Part shown: positions 1 through 8,773 of the stretch, one piece after another | How the letters are laid out: each line of letters begins with the position of its first letter | How positions within the stretch are numbered: the stretch's first letter is position 1 | Virus record (IMG/VR): IMGVR_UViG_3300023184_000293 | Location: 1-37,625 of that record | Length of the DNA stretch: 37,625 nucleotides | DNA from: a virus | Reading direction: 5' to 3' (one strand) | Notes under the pieces: generated by a model | The model's input: the letters and a program-made list of their open reading frames with translations, nothing else | The model's database searches: none | What the model was told of the DNA's origin: nothing | Program-made: the position numbers and the translations under genes

Positions 1-1596
1 GATCCCGCCATTCAAGACCCATGCGGCGCGGATGCACGGTGGTGTTTTGTCACTGACGATTTGCCCAAAGACGAGTACTACCGACTGTATCCCAACGCTG
101 CACCTATCAGTAGCTTGCAATCCCTTGGGATTGGCGACCAAGACTTAACAAACTGGTTGCGGGATGACACGGTGCGGATTGCGGAGTATTTCTATGTGGA
201 GTACAAGCCAGAGACATTGAATCTCTATCCCAACAACATCACGGCGTTCAACAACACGCCTGATGACAAGCAACTCAAGATGCTCTACGGCAAACCTCTT
301 AAAAACCGGGTTGTGCAGCGAGAAAAAGTTTGCTGGGTCAAAACCAATGGTTACGAAGTGCTGGAGAAGCGCGATTGGGCGGGTAAATACATCCCTATTG
401 TGCGGGTGGTAGGCAACGAGTTTGAAGTTGACGGGCAAATTTATGTCTCCGGCCTAGTGCGGAATGCCAAGGATGCCCAGCGGATGTACAACTACTGGGT
501 TAGCCAAGAAGCAGAGATGTTGGCCCTGGCGCCCAAGGCTCCGTTTATTGGCTACGGTGGGCAGTTTGAAGGGTACGAAACCCAATGGAAGACAGCCAAC
601 ACCACCAACTGGCCTTACTTAGAGGTCAACCCAGATGTGACTGACGGTGCTGGCGGGAGTCTGCCACTGCCCCAACGTGCCCAGCCCCCGATGGCCTCTA
701 GTGGCCTTTTGCAAGCCAAATCGGGGGCATCTGAGGATATTAAAGCTGCCACGGGGCAGTACAACGCTAGTCTGGGCATGGGCGGTAACGAGCGCAGCGG
801 CAAGGCCATCCTAGCCCGTCAGCGTGAGGGTGACGTTGGCACTTACCACTATGTAGACAACCTAGCCCGTGCCATACGCTACGTGACCCGGCAACTGGTG
901 GACATGATTCCCAAAATCTACGACACCCAACGGATTGCCCGAATCATTGGTGAAGATGGTGAGACTGACATGGCAAAGATTGACCCATCCCAAGAGATGC
1001 CGGTCAAAAAAATCGTTGACCAGCAAGGCATTGAGATTGACAAAATTTACAACCCTAATGTGGGCAAGTACGATGTGGTGGTGACCACCGGCCCCAGCTA
1101 CAGCACCAAACGGCAAGAAACACGGGAAGAAATGGCGAACCTGTTGCAAGGCAACCCCCAACTGTGGGCGGTGGCAGGCGATTTGTTTGTTAAAAACATG
1201 GACTGGCCTGGTGCGGATGAGTTGGCTAAACGGTTGGCTAAGACCATTGACCCTAAACTTATGGGCGACGACAAAGACCCAGCTTTGCAAGCCGCCAATA
1301 TGCAGATGCAAGCAATGGGGCAGGAAATGCAGCAGATGCAAGATATGCTGCAAAACGTCCAACAGTCAATGGAAGCGCAAGACCTAGAAATCAAGCGGTT
1401 TGACTCTGAGGTCAAAGCCTACGATGTAGAAACCAAACGTATGACCGCAGTGGCTGCTGCCATGACGCCAGAGCAAGTGCAAGAGGTGGTAATGGGTACG
1501 ATTCACGGCATGATTACTAGCGGCGATCTTATCAATGAAATGCCAGGGCGTGACCTTGGTATGCCAGAAATGGAACCACAAGGGATGCCACAATGA
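1..1596 (+). CDS. Portal protein, P22 gp1-like (3' part, 5' end lies at right edge of window)
   Basis: This is the C-terminal part of the dodecameric head portal through which DNA is packaged and ejected. The frame is open from base 1, so no start is present here; the first possible start (TTG at 61) is internal. Joined to the N-terminal part at 35949-36527 the protein would be 724 residues, almost exactly the length of P22 gp1 (725). The last ~130 residues are rich in Met, Gln and Glu (repeated QMQ, MQQMQ) and look helical, as expected for the portal barrel. The stop overlaps the next start (ATGA at 1593). The family is recognised from sequence; the junction with the right end is inferred from the 1098-base match. 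Confidence 0.9.
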   Translation, partial: DPAIQDPCGADARWCFVTDDLPKDEYYRLYPNAAPISSLQSLGIGDQDLTNWLRDDTVRIAEYFYVEYKPETLNLYPNNITAFNNTPDDKQLKMLYGKPLKNRVVQREKVCWVKTNGYEVLEKRDWAGKYIPIVRVVGNEFEVDGQIYVSGLVRNAKDAQRMYNYWVSQEAEMLALAPKAPFIGYGGQFEGYETQWKTANTTNWPYLEVNPDVTDGAGGSLPLPQRAQPPMASSGLLQAKSGASEDIKAATGQYNASLGMGGNERSGKAILARQREGDVGTYHYVDNLARAIRYVTRQLVDMIPKIYDTQRIARIIGEDGETDMAKIDPSQEMPVKKIVDQQGIEIDKIYNPNVGKYDVVVTTGPSYSTKRQETREEMANLLQGNPQLWAVAGDLFVKNMDWPGADELAKRLAKTIDPKLMGDDKDPALQAANMQMQAMGQEMQQMQDMLQNVQQSMEAQDLEIKRFDSEVKAYDVETKRMTAVAAAMTPEQVQEVVMGTIHGMITSGDLINEMPGRDLGMPEMEPQGMPQ

Positions 1597-1955
1597 AAGG
1601 GAATGAATTTGTTGGTATGCTGTTTTTAGCGCGTGATGTAGCGCACAGCGTTCACCTTAATACTCGCAGTTATTCCAAACACGTTGCGCTGAATATTTTT
1701 TACGAACGCATTATTGGCGCTGCTGACGATTTTGCTGAAACTTATCAAGGCAGATATGGTTTGATGGGCCAAATTACGTTGGGCAGCAACAAAAAAACAG
1801 CCAATATTATTGAATTCCTGCAAGATTCACTTGCCGAAATTGAAGCTGCAAGATACGATGTGTGTGATAAATCAGACTCATCTTTGCAACAATTGATAGA
1901 TAATATCGTTGAGATATATCTTCGGACTTTGTACAAATTAAAATTCTTGGCGTAA
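1593..1955 (+). CDS. Conserved phage protein, all-helical (DUF5856-like)
   Basis: A 120-residue protein starting in a 4-base overlap with the portal gene, so probably translationally coupled to it. It is predicted largely helical, with an N-terminal stretch LARDVAHSVHLNTRSYSKH and a later AETYQGRYG. The pattern (aliphatic, H-x-x-H-L, K-S-Y, Y-E, D-x-F/A-E, YQG) resembles the phage family I remember as DUF5856, whose small four-helix members have no known function. Base composition is more AT-rich than in the portal. The gene sits between portal and fibre genes and may be a late accessory gene. Family assignment is from memory and moderate. Confidence 0.75.
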   Translation: MKGNEFVGMLFLARDVAHSVHLNTRSYSKHVALNIFYERIIGAADDFAETYQGRYGLMGQITLGSNKKTANIIEFLQDSLAEIEAARYDVCDKSDSSLQQLIDNIVEIYLRTLYKLKFLA

Positions 1956-1963
1956 GGATCATC

Positions 1964-2272
1964 ATGGAACTTTTAAACCCAATGAGCAAAGCGGATTTCC
2001 CCGCTTTTACTGCAACAGCCGGTGCAAGCGCAGGCAACACAACTGCATGGAGTGCTGGCCCTCAAGGTGTTTTGGTCTGGTGCGAAGTGCCTTGCTATGT
2101 TGAAGTGGGTGTTGGTGCTGTTGCTACCAGTGCCAGCACACCGATCCCCGCTTATACACCCATCCCGTTTGTTCTGACACTCAGTTCAAATGGCTCCCCT
2201 TGGCGTGTTAGTGTGTTGCGAATTGGTAGCACAGACGGCACTGCATACTGCAAACCGATCAATAAGCAATGA
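1964..2272 (+). CDS. Small beta-rich phage structural protein
   Basis: A 102-residue protein with an AAGGA ribosome site about 5 bases before the ATG. It is rich in Ala, Thr, Val, Pro and Gly with alternating hydrophobic residues, suggesting a beta-sandwich, and it contains WSAGPQGVLVWCE and a C-terminal VLRIGSTDGTAYC. There is no signal peptide or membrane segment. Small proteins of this kind in podoviruses are usually head or tail decoration proteins. Its stop overlaps the next start by ATGA. I do not recognise a named family; a structural role is inferred from the neighbours. Confidence 0.7.
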   Translation: MELLNPMSKADFPAFTATAGASAGNTTAWSAGPQGVLVWCEVPCYVEVGVGAVATSASTPIPAYTPIPFVLTLSSNGSPWRVSVLRIGSTDGTAYCKPINKQ

Positions 2273-2433
2273 GCTTTGGTGTCGCCCTTCGCAATTCGGT
2301 GGCCATTGGCCTAGCTGGTATTGCCACGCTGTTTTCAGGCACACGCGACAGTGGTGCTTCAGTAGGCAACCTTCTCACCGAATCTGGCGACAACCTCGTC
2401 CAAGAGGACGGTGGACAAATTCTTTTGGAGTGA
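2269..2433 (+). CDS. 54-residue phage protein, hydrophobic N terminus
   Basis: This short gene starts at an ATGA overlap and ends six bases before the tailspike start, with its final GGAG codons serving as the tailspike ribosome site. The product begins MSFGVALRNSVAIGLAGIAT, a weakly hydrophobic stretch, and ends with ESGDNLVQEDGGQILLE. That acidic ending (ESGDxLVxEDG..LLE) recurs in small proteins located beside phage fibre genes. Function unknown. The overlapping start and stop and the recognisable C-terminal motif are the evidence that it is real. Confidence 0.7.
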   Translation: MSFGVALRNSVAIGLAGIATLFSGTRDSGASVGNLLTESGDNLVQEDGGQILLE

Positions 2434-2438
2434 CCTAA

Positions 2439-4781
2439 ATGGCCGTCAATCTTTCCCCCGTGGGCGGCGTTGCGGCCCAGTTCTTTACAAATACTGGCGC
2501 TGTTCTGACTGGCGGTAAGCTGTATACATACCTTGCCGGTACAACTACACCTACACCAACATACACTACCAGCACGGGAAATGTCGCCCGTACTAATCCT
2601 ATTGTGTTAGATGCTGCTGGGCGTGTGCCTGGTAGCGGTGAAATTTGGGTAACTGTTGGTGTGGATTATAAATTTGTACTAACAGACAGCAATGATGTGT
2701 TAATTGGCACTTATGACAATGTTACAAGTTCTTTTAATACCGATGCGTCTTTGGTAAGTTACACACCCGCAGGAACAGGCGCTGTAACAACAACAGTACA
2801 AGCAAAATTACGCCAAACTGTTAGCGTCCAAGATTTTGGCGCTGTTGGTAATGGTGTGGCTAACGACACTGCGGCAATCAATTTGGCTTTGGCTGCATCC
2901 ACTTATGTGGTCATTCCGCAAGGAACTTATGCAGTAAATGCAACATTGACTATTCCTGCCAATACCACAGTATTGATTCAAGGAACTATTCGACCTTTTG
3001 CCAATCCTGGTACTGCCATTCCATTTTTCACTATTACAGGTTCAAACGCAAATGTAATTTTTGAAGGTGGCAGGATTGATGGCCTTTCTAATGCGTACAG
3101 CAATTTTCAAACTGGCATTTACGCAAGCGGCGGCGCAACGACACGATTAAGCAACATCAATGTCTCTAATGGAAATTTCCAAAACATAGGCATAGACAAT
3201 GGCGGCACAGCGATCAGCTATGACGGCATAAGCAACGGTAAAATTACTGGTAATTTGATTGAAAACTGCGGTCAAGTTAGCAATTTAACTTTTGCTGGCG
3301 GTGGCATTTATATGCAATATTGCACATCAATATTAGTTGATGGCAATACATTGAACAAAGTTGGCGCTAGTGGTATTACAAACTCTGGCGGTGTGAATTG
3401 CATTATTACAAACAACAATTTAACCACCATTACTTTGTTTGGTTTTAAAGGCGGGTATATTCCTGCTGTTGCGACAACAAATAGCAGCATATCCCCCACT
3501 GTCAATTCTTTTTCTGTTGCTTACTCTGCGGCGGCTTTGCGTAATTTGCAAGTTGGTCAAGCAGTGTTGGTGATGAACGCCGCTTATCCATCAGCACTTG
3601 GATATATTGGCGCAGTCACAAATAACACCACATATCTGACCATCTCTTTGAATGCGCCGATGAACGTAGCGCCAGATAGCGGCGTTAGCGTTCAGATTCT
3701 TGAAACAGGCACAGTTTATTCTGATAACACTGTACATTTCACGGGCGATAACGGTTGGGATATAAATGGCTGGGCAAACATTACTGTTGTGGGTAATAGT
3801 TTGTATGGCCCTGGTGTGTATCAAGGCGCTGGCATCTTTGGCGGTTTGGCGGCTGGCTTTTGGTTCGGCTACGACCCTCAAGATGGATATAGCAAATTCA
3901 TAACTCAAGATTTGTTGATTAGCGGCAATTCAATCACTAACTCTTATGGTACTTCTATTAGTGTTCAAGCCACATCTAACAACGTCAACATTTCGAACAA
4001 TTTAATTACCAATCCAAATCGCAGTAGCAATGCCAACTCTGGTGGTATTGATTGCAATCAATACACCTTTTATAGATCAAACAATCAAATAATTAGCGGG
4101 AACATCATCACGAACGGTTTGAATTTTGGTATATATAACAACTTTGCATCAAATGTAACCATTAGCAATAACCAAATCTATTCGTTTTTAGGGGTACAGG
4201 TTAACGCTCAACAAGGCTGCATTGTTGAAGATAACAACATCAACACAACTGCCACAATAGCAACTGCTTATGGCGTATTGGTTGCAACAACTGGCGTTGC
4301 CAATAGCGGTGTTGTCATTGCAAACAACATCATAAATGTGGTCAATGGCTATGGCATTCGTAACACAGATGCAGGTTATTCTTTAAATGCGGCTTTCAAT
4401 GGCAATTTGATTTATGGTTCGGGCACATACACGGCGTTTAGCAACAACGGTGCGGATGACGCAACCGCAACAAGCGTAAATGGTGCAAATCAAGTTGAAC
4501 GCCATGTAACTCAATTTGCAACGGGCCAAACAATAACTTTTGCAATTATTGTTGCTTCTACTGCAAACGTATTTTTGTTAAGTGTTCAATCAGAAGCATC
4601 GGCGAATGTGGGGTTGATTGGTCTTTATTTAATTTCAAGATCGGGAACTGGAACGCAAATCACAATTTTGTCTGCTTGTGCTGATGTAACAGTTGCGCTT
4701 AATGCAAGCAAACAAATAACTGTAACAAACAACACTGGCGCAAACCGCACCATTTCTTCAGCAATTTCTGTACTTCAATAG
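2439..4781 (+). CDS. Tailspike / receptor-binding protein with right-handed beta-helix
   Basis: A 780-residue tailspike. Residues 1-100 look like a phage head-binding domain (FFTNTGAVLTGGKLYTYLAG, then a conserved IVLDAAGR and YKFVLTDSNDVLIG). Residues ~128-150 carry VSVQDFGAVGNGVANDTAAI, the entry motif of the pectate-lyase-type (Pfam Pectate_lyase_3) beta-helix. Residues ~200-650 are dominated by N-x-I and SNN-type turns typical of parallel beta-helix coils. By family it should trimerise on the virion and bind or cleave surface polysaccharide; the substrate cannot be read from sequence. The gene is visibly more AT-rich than the portal or coat genes, a common sign of exchange of receptor-binding genes. 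Confidence 0.88.
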   Translation: MAVNLSPVGGVAAQFFTNTGAVLTGGKLYTYLAGTTTPTPTYTTSTGNVARTNPIVLDAAGRVPGSGEIWVTVGVDYKFVLTDSNDVLIGTYDNVTSSFNTDASLVSYTPAGTGAVTTTVQAKLRQTVSVQDFGAVGNGVANDTAAINLALAASTYVVIPQGTYAVNATLTIPANTTVLIQGTIRPFANPGTAIPFFTITGSNANVIFEGGRIDGLSNAYSNFQTGIYASGGATTRLSNINVSNGNFQNIGIDNGGTAISYDGISNGKITGNLIENCGQVSNLTFAGGGIYMQYCTSILVDGNTLNKVGASGITNSGGVNCIITNNNLTTITLFGFKGGYIPAVATTNSSISPTVNSFSVAYSAAALRNLQVGQAVLVMNAAYPSALGYIGAVTNNTTYLTISLNAPMNVAPDSGVSVQILETGTVYSDNTVHFTGDNGWDINGWANITVVGNSLYGPGVYQGAGIFGGLAAGFWFGYDPQDGYSKFITQDLLISGNSITNSYGTSISVQATSNNVNISNNLITNPNRSSNANSGGIDCNQYTFYRSNNQIISGNIITNGLNFGIYNNFASNVTISNNQIYSFLGVQVNAQQGCIVEDNNINTTATIATAYGVLVATTGVANSGVVIANNIINVVNGYGIRNTDAGYSLNAAFNGNLIYGSGTYTAFSNNGADDATATSVNGANQVERHVTQFATGQTITFAIIVASTANVFLLSVQSEASANVGLIGLYLISRSGTGTQITILSACADVTVALNASKQITVTNNTGANRTISSAISVLQ

Positions 4782-4791
4782 GGGATAAATC

Positions 4792-5772
4792 ATGGCAGAT
4801 AAAAAAATCTCAGCACTAACAAGTGCAACCACACCACTCGCTGGCACAGAAGTTTTGCCAATTGTTCAATCAAGCGCTACGGTTAAAGTTGCGGTTGATG
4901 ATTTAACAGTAAAAAACATTCGCTCAAATGCCACAAGTGGATTGCTCCAAGTTGTTGGCCCTGCGGCTGCTTCAACAAGAGTAATGACAACCCCAGATGC
5001 AAATTTTAGCGCGGCACGAATAGATGCTGCACAAACATTTGTAGGCGCCCAATTATTTAACGGCGCAACAGGTGTTACTTCTGACCCTTTTTCTAGCGGT
5101 GCAACTCAAGTGGTTCTCAGGGGTGGTACATCAGGCGTGTCTACTGTTCTTCAAATTGGTGGATATACCGCATATCCTGCAATACCTTTTGCAACCAATG
5201 TTTGTGATGCAAATGGCTTTAACGCTGCCGCTACTGCAAACGTAATGGGGTATCACGCTGCAACCACTAGGTCTTTAAATGCTGGCGGTACTGTAAATGC
5301 CTTGGGTACTGATTACGCTGAATACATGACCAAATCTGGTGACTTTACAGTTGCCAAAGGTGATGTGGTTGGCATTAATGAACAAGGCAAACTGACCAAT
5401 GTATTTGCTGATGCCGTGTCCTTTGTTGTCAAATCAACCAACCCATCTTTTGTTGGTGGCGATGCTTGGGGTTCTGTGGATGCTGTTGGTTTAAGACCAA
5501 ATGAAGAAGCTACACAAGCAGAAAAAGATGCCTATGACGCCGCATTAGAAGTTGCCCGTCAACAAGTTGACCGCATTTCTTTTGCTGGTCAAGTGCCCGT
5601 CAATGTTACAGGCGCAACGGCAGGGCAATACATCATTGCGATTAACGACAATGGCGCAATCAAAGGCCAAGCCGTAAGCAACCCAACATTGGAGCAATAC
5701 CAACAAGCAGTTGGTAAAGTCATCGCTATTGAATCTGATGGCCGTGCCAAAATCATTGTTAAAGTTGCATAA
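4792..5772 (+). CDS. Tail fibre-like protein with Peptidase_G2-type C-terminal chaperone domain
   Basis: A 326-residue protein. The N terminus (MADKKISALTSATTPLAGTE, then LPIVQ) matches the start of many phage appendage proteins, and the same idea appears in the gene at 9682. From residue ~173 the sequence GTDYAEYM, then GDVVGIN, VVKSTNPSFVGG, W, VGLRP, FAGQVPV and VGKVIAIESDGRAKIIV resembles the Peptidase_G2 / intramolecular-chaperone domain. That domain helps fibres trimerise and in some phages cuts itself off. Whether this copy is self-cleaving cannot be decided from sequence alone. It directly follows the tailspike and shares its AT-rich composition, so the two may have moved together. 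Confidence 0.82.
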   Translation: MADKKISALTSATTPLAGTEVLPIVQSSATVKVAVDDLTVKNIRSNATSGLLQVVGPAAASTRVMTTPDANFSAARIDAAQTFVGAQLFNGATGVTSDPFSSGATQVVLRGGTSGVSTVLQIGGYTAYPAIPFATNVCDANGFNAAATANVMGYHAATTRSLNAGGTVNALGTDYAEYMTKSGDFTVAKGDVVGINEQGKLTNVFADAVSFVVKSTNPSFVGGDAWGSVDAVGLRPNEEATQAEKDAYDAALEVARQQVDRISFAGQVPVNVTGATAGQYIIAINDNGAIKGQAVSNPTLEQYQQAVGKVIAIESDGRAKIIVKVA

Positions 5773-5849
5773 ACATAAAGAATTCCAGCATAATGCTGAA
5801 AACAACCGTATCGGCGAGGTTCACCGAGGAATCTTAGGATTCAGAAAAC
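5773..5849 (+). promoter_or_regulatory. Intergenic leader with two inverted repeats before scaffold gene
   Basis: These 77 non-coding bases separate the fibre module from the scaffold-coat module. CAGCAT-A-ATGCTG (5786-5798) is a 13-base palindrome with one central base. GAATC-TTAG-GATTC (5829-5842) is a 5-bp stem with a 4-base loop just before the scaffold start. There is no T-run, so neither is a clear terminator, and no strong -35/-10 pair is visible. They may be operator-like sites or mRNA structures that affect scaffold translation. Only the symmetry is observed; the role is unknown. Confidence 0.35.
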
Positions 5850-6590
5850 ATGACTGAAGAAGTCCAAGCCCTAGCGGAATTAGCCCCCGCGCCGGAACTG
5901 GAAACCACGGCGGTTACTCCAGAACCTGTAGTTGAAACGCCGGAAGTAGCAGCTAAGACATTCTCGCAAGAGGAACTTGACGCCGCTATTGGTAAACGCC
6001 TTGCAAGAGAGCAGCGAAAGTGGGAACGAGAGCGACAGCCTGCGCCAGCAATGGCAGTGGACTTGCCGCCGCAAGATCAGTTTGAGTCGGTCGATGCTTA
6101 TGCAGAGGCCAAGGCTTACAAACTGATTGAGCAGCGGGAACTCCAGAAACAACAAGCTGAAATTCTTGATGGGTATCACGAGCGTGAAGAAACGGCTAGG
6201 TCTAAGTACAGCGACTTTGAACAAGTTGCCTACAACCCCAGCCTCAAGATTACGACCGTGATGGCACAGACGATTCAATCGTCGGACATTGGGCCTGACT
6301 TGGTTTATCACCTTGGCTCAAATCCGAAAGAGGCAGATCGTATTTCTCGACTAGCGCCTATTTTGCAGGCTAAAGAGATTGGACGACTTGAAGCTAAACT
6401 AGCCGAGAACCCCGTCCAAAAGCGTACTTCTGGTGCGCCTGAGCCGATTTCACCAGTTACCGCCCGAGGGGTGGGTTCTGGGTCTTATGACACAACTGAC
6501 CCACGGTCTATCAAGACCATGAGTACCAGCCAGTGGATTGAGGCCGAAAGAGCGCGACAAATGAAGACGTTACAGGCGCGAAAGTTTTAA
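5850..6590 (+). CDS. Capsid scaffolding protein
   Basis: A 246-residue, highly charged, helical protein immediately upstream of the coat gene, the usual place for a scaffold. The first ~40 residues are Glu/Pro/Ala-rich and probably disordered. Residues ~42-60 (FSQEELDAAIGKRLAREQR, then KWERE) are the conserved phage scaffold motif, followed by coiled-coil-like helices. Scaffold proteins direct coat assembly into the prohead and then leave. The C-terminal residues (IEAERARQMKTLQARKF) are basic and may form the coat-binding end, as in P22 gp8. The call rests on composition, motif and position. Confidence 0.85.
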   Translation: MTEEVQALAELAPAPELETTAVTPEPVVETPEVAAKTFSQEELDAAIGKRLAREQRKWERERQPAPAMAVDLPPQDQFESVDAYAEAKAYKLIEQRELQKQQAEILDGYHEREETARSKYSDFEQVAYNPSLKITTVMAQTIQSSDIGPDLVYHLGSNPKEADRISRLAPILQAKEIGRLEAKLAENPVQKRTSGAPEPISPVTARGVGSGSYDTTDPRSIKTMSTSQWIEAERARQMKTLQARKF

Positions 6591-6611
6591 TTTATTTTTT
6601 AAGGAAAAATC

Positions 6612-7826
6612 GTGGCTAACAGTATTCTTACCATTGACATGATTACTCGGAAAGCTCTTGAGATTCTTGAGAACAACCTGGTAATTACTCGCAACGTGAA
6701 CCGACAGTACGACGACAGCTTTGCTGTTAACGGTGCAAAAATCGGCTCAACCTTGCGTATTCGCCTGCCTGATCGGGCGCTGGTGACTGACGGTGCAGCC
6801 CTGCAAGTGCAGGACGACAACGAGCAGTTTACAACCCTGACCGTGGCGAGCCAAAAGCACATCGGCGTGAATTTTACATCCGCTGAACTGACCATGCAGA
6901 TGGACGACTTTGCAGACCGGGTTCTCAAGCCCCGTATCTCTCAGTTGGCCTCCAGCATTGACGCTGACGTTGCCAACGCTTACAAGTCAATCTATTCGAC
7001 TGTTGGCACTCCCGGCACTGTTCCAGCTACTTCTTTGGTTCTGTTGCAAGCGCAACAAAAACTGAATGAAAACGCTGCGGTTATGTCGCCTCGCTACGCT
7101 ACTGTCAATCCTGCCGCTAACGCTGGTTTGGTTGAGGGCATGAAAGGCTTGTTTAACCCCACCGACACCGTGTCACGCCAATTCAAAAACGGCATGATGG
7201 GTACTGGTGTGCTTGGGTTTGATGAAGTCAACATGAGCCAATCCATCAAGGTTCACACCACTGGTACACGGTCTACGACTGATACGATTTTGGTTAACGG
7301 TGCTGTTAGCACCCAAGGCCAAGCAACGATCAACATTGACGGTGGTACTGGCGCTGCAACTATTGTTGCTGGTGATGTGTTTACTATTGCAAGCGTGTAC
7401 GCAGTTAACCCACAGACCCGTGAGTCAACTGGTTCGTTGCAGCAGTTTGTTTGCACCTCTACCGCCACTGCATCTTCTGGTGCATGGACAAGCGTTGCAA
7501 TAAGCCCAGCAATTTATACCAGCGCCAGCGCCTTGGCTACCGTTGACAGCTTTCCTGCTGACAACGCTGCCGTGACGTTTGTTGGTACTGCATCTACTGG
7601 CTATCCGCAGAATTTGATTTACCACAAGGACGCAATAACGTTTGCTACGGCTGACCTCCTCATGCCGCAGGGGGTAGATATGGCTGCTCGCGCAAACCAT
7701 AACGGTATTTCTCTTCGTGTGGTCAGGCAATACGATATTAACAACGACCGTATGCCTTGCCGTATCGACGTTCTCTACGGTTTTGGCACTATTCGTCCTC
7801 AGATGGCTTGCCGTCTTTGGGGCTAA
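6612..7826 (+). CDS. Major capsid (coat) protein, P22 gp5-like
   Basis: A 404-residue coat protein of the P22 type (HK97 fold). The N terminus ANSILTIDMITRKALEILEN is followed by NLVITRNVNRQYDD, then IRLPDRALVTDG and the Q.HIGVNFTSAELTMQMDDF stretch that is characteristic of this family. P22 gp5 is 430 residues, so the length fits. Translation starts at GTG, with a strong AAGGAAA ribosome site at 6601-6607 that supports this start. The stop is followed within ten bases by a strong terminator hairpin. The high-level product is expected to form the icosahedral shell together with the upstream scaffold. Confidence 0.93.
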   Translation: MANSILTIDMITRKALEILENNLVITRNVNRQYDDSFAVNGAKIGSTLRIRLPDRALVTDGAALQVQDDNEQFTTLTVASQKHIGVNFTSAELTMQMDDFADRVLKPRISQLASSIDADVANAYKSIYSTVGTPGTVPATSLVLLQAQQKLNENAAVMSPRYATVNPAANAGLVEGMKGLFNPTDTVSRQFKNGMMGTGVLGFDEVNMSQSIKVHTTGTRSTTDTILVNGAVSTQGQATINIDGGTGAATIVAGDVFTIASVYAVNPQTRESTGSLQQFVCTSTATASSGAWTSVAISPAIYTSASALATVDSFPADNAAVTFVGTASTGYPQNLIYHKDAITFATADLLMPQGVDMAARANHNGISLRVVRQYDINNDRMPCRIDVLYGFGTIRPQMACRLWG

Positions 7827-7833
7827 ATTGAAT

Positions 7834-7853
7834 GGGGCTTCGGCCCCTTTCTT
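7834..7853 (+). terminator. Rho-independent terminator after coat gene
   Basis: GGGGC-TTCG-GCCCC forms a 5-bp all-GC stem closed by a UUCG tetraloop, followed by TTTCTT. It lies eight bases after the coat stop codon. A terminator here would let coat mRNA be made in excess of the downstream tail genes, by partial read-through. Confidence 0.8.
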
Positions 7854-7879
7854 CGTAACATCTTTCAAAGGAAATTATC

Positions 7880-8305
7880 ATGGCTCTCCCTAATGGTTCT
7901 GGTGGTTATCAAGTCGGTGACGGCAATACTGGTGAAATTCAGTTTAATGCCCAGCCTACACCAAGCGCAGTCGCCGCAGGCGCAGCAACTCTAACCGTGG
8001 CTCAACTGGCTAACCGGATTATTCTTGGTTCCCCAGGCGCGTCTGCTGCTGCCTATACGCTCCCAACGACTGCTTTGATGGACGCTGCTTTCCCAAGTAT
8101 GCCCAACAACTCGGCCTTTGAGTTCCAAGTGATTAACGTAGACGGCTCCAGTTCTGGTGTCATTACTATGACTGCTGGTACTGGCTGGACGGTTGGCACT
8201 TCTGGCTCGCTAGGTCTTATGACCATTGCGGCTGTTGCAGGTACGTCTGCTACCTTCCGCGCCCGTAAAACTGGCGATGCTACTTGGACTTTGTACCGTT
8301 TGTGA
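7880..8305 (+). CDS. Putative head decoration / structural protein
   Basis: A 141-residue Ala/Gly/Thr-rich protein with a clear AAAGGA ribosome site. Its centre (AYTLPTTALMDAAFPSMPNN, then SAFEFQVINVDGSS, GVITMTAGTGWT, then FRARKTGDATWTLYRL) reads as a compact beta-rich domain; the ending resembles phage decoration or fibre-knob domains. It is the first gene after the coat terminator, where head decoration proteins often sit. No enzyme motif or membrane segment is visible. Structural role inferred from position and composition. Confidence 0.65.
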   Translation: MALPNGSGGYQVGDGNTGEIQFNAQPTPSAVAAGAATLTVAQLANRIILGSPGASAAAYTLPTTALMDAAFPSMPNNSAFEFQVINVDGSSSGVITMTAGTGWTVGTSGSLGLMTIAAVAGTSATFRARKTGDATWTLYRL

Positions 8306-8312
8306 TAGAAAC

Positions 8313-8337
8313 GCCTCACGCTTACAAGGCGTGGGGC
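8313..8337 (+). terminator. Intercistronic hairpin (weak terminator or mRNA-stability stem)
   Basis: GCCTCACGC and GCGTGGGGC pair as a 9-bp stem (one G-U) with a 7-base loop, directly after the previous stop and before the ribosome site of the next gene. It is followed by ATTTATAA, not a real T-run, so it is at best a partial terminator. Confidence 0.45.
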
Positions 8338-8354
8338 ATTTATAAGGAAACATC

Positions 8355-8771
8355 ATGTCAAATAGCCAATCAATCGGCGTCGCATATTCCGACCCAGAAT
8401 TCACCACAATGTATGCCAGTACTGAAATTGGCTACACAACTGCTGCCCAAACAGCAGTAACCCAAGCCACCAGCAAATCCACGGGCGTGACTGCAAACAC
8501 CAGTGCCGGGCGCATTACCATGAACAACGCAGCTTTGGCTGGTGCTACTGCCGTGTCATTCATTTTGACTAACAGCATTATTTCTACCAATGACGCAATG
8601 ATTGTGAATATTGGTAGCAATACCACTGGTAGTCTTGCTGGGGCTTACACCGTTTACGTTTCGTATTTGGCTGCTGGTTCTGCTTTGATTACTTTGCGGA
8701 ATTTGACTGCTGCAACATCGTATTCTGAGGCCGTTGTCATCAATTACGTCATCATCCACGGCGCAACGTAA
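8355..8771 (+). CDS. Structural protein with AVTQATSK-type beta domain
   Basis: A 138-residue protein with an AAGGAAA ribosome site. Residues ~33-138 contain AVTQATSKSTGVTANTSAGR, ITMNNAALAGATAVSFILTN, then DAMIVNIGS and YVSYLAAGSALITLRNLT. This pattern is matched by the C-terminal half of the gene at 9682-10350 (AVTQATSRTTGVTLNKTTGA, then TAATFTVTNS, DVIILNQ, VTAVAAGSFNLTFR), so the two share a paralogous domain. Such domains occur in phage virion appendage proteins. The exact role is unknown. Confidence 0.7.
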   Translation: MSNSQSIGVAYSDPEFTTMYASTEIGYTTAAQTAVTQATSKSTGVTANTSAGRITMNNAALAGATAVSFILTNSIISTNDAMIVNIGSNTTGSLAGAYTVYVSYLAAGSALITLRNLTAATSYSEAVVINYVIIHGAT

Positions 8772-8773
8772 AA

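Noticed and set aside
1-1098. True paralogous duplication of the portal gene
   Set aside because: Right copy has only the 5' part and left copy only the 3' part, joining to the exact P22 portal length, so circular permutation is far simpler.
862-1362. 166-residue minus-strand ORF inside portal
   Set aside because: It is antisense to a clearly conserved portal frame; repetitive Leu/His composition comes from the complementary Gln/Met codons.
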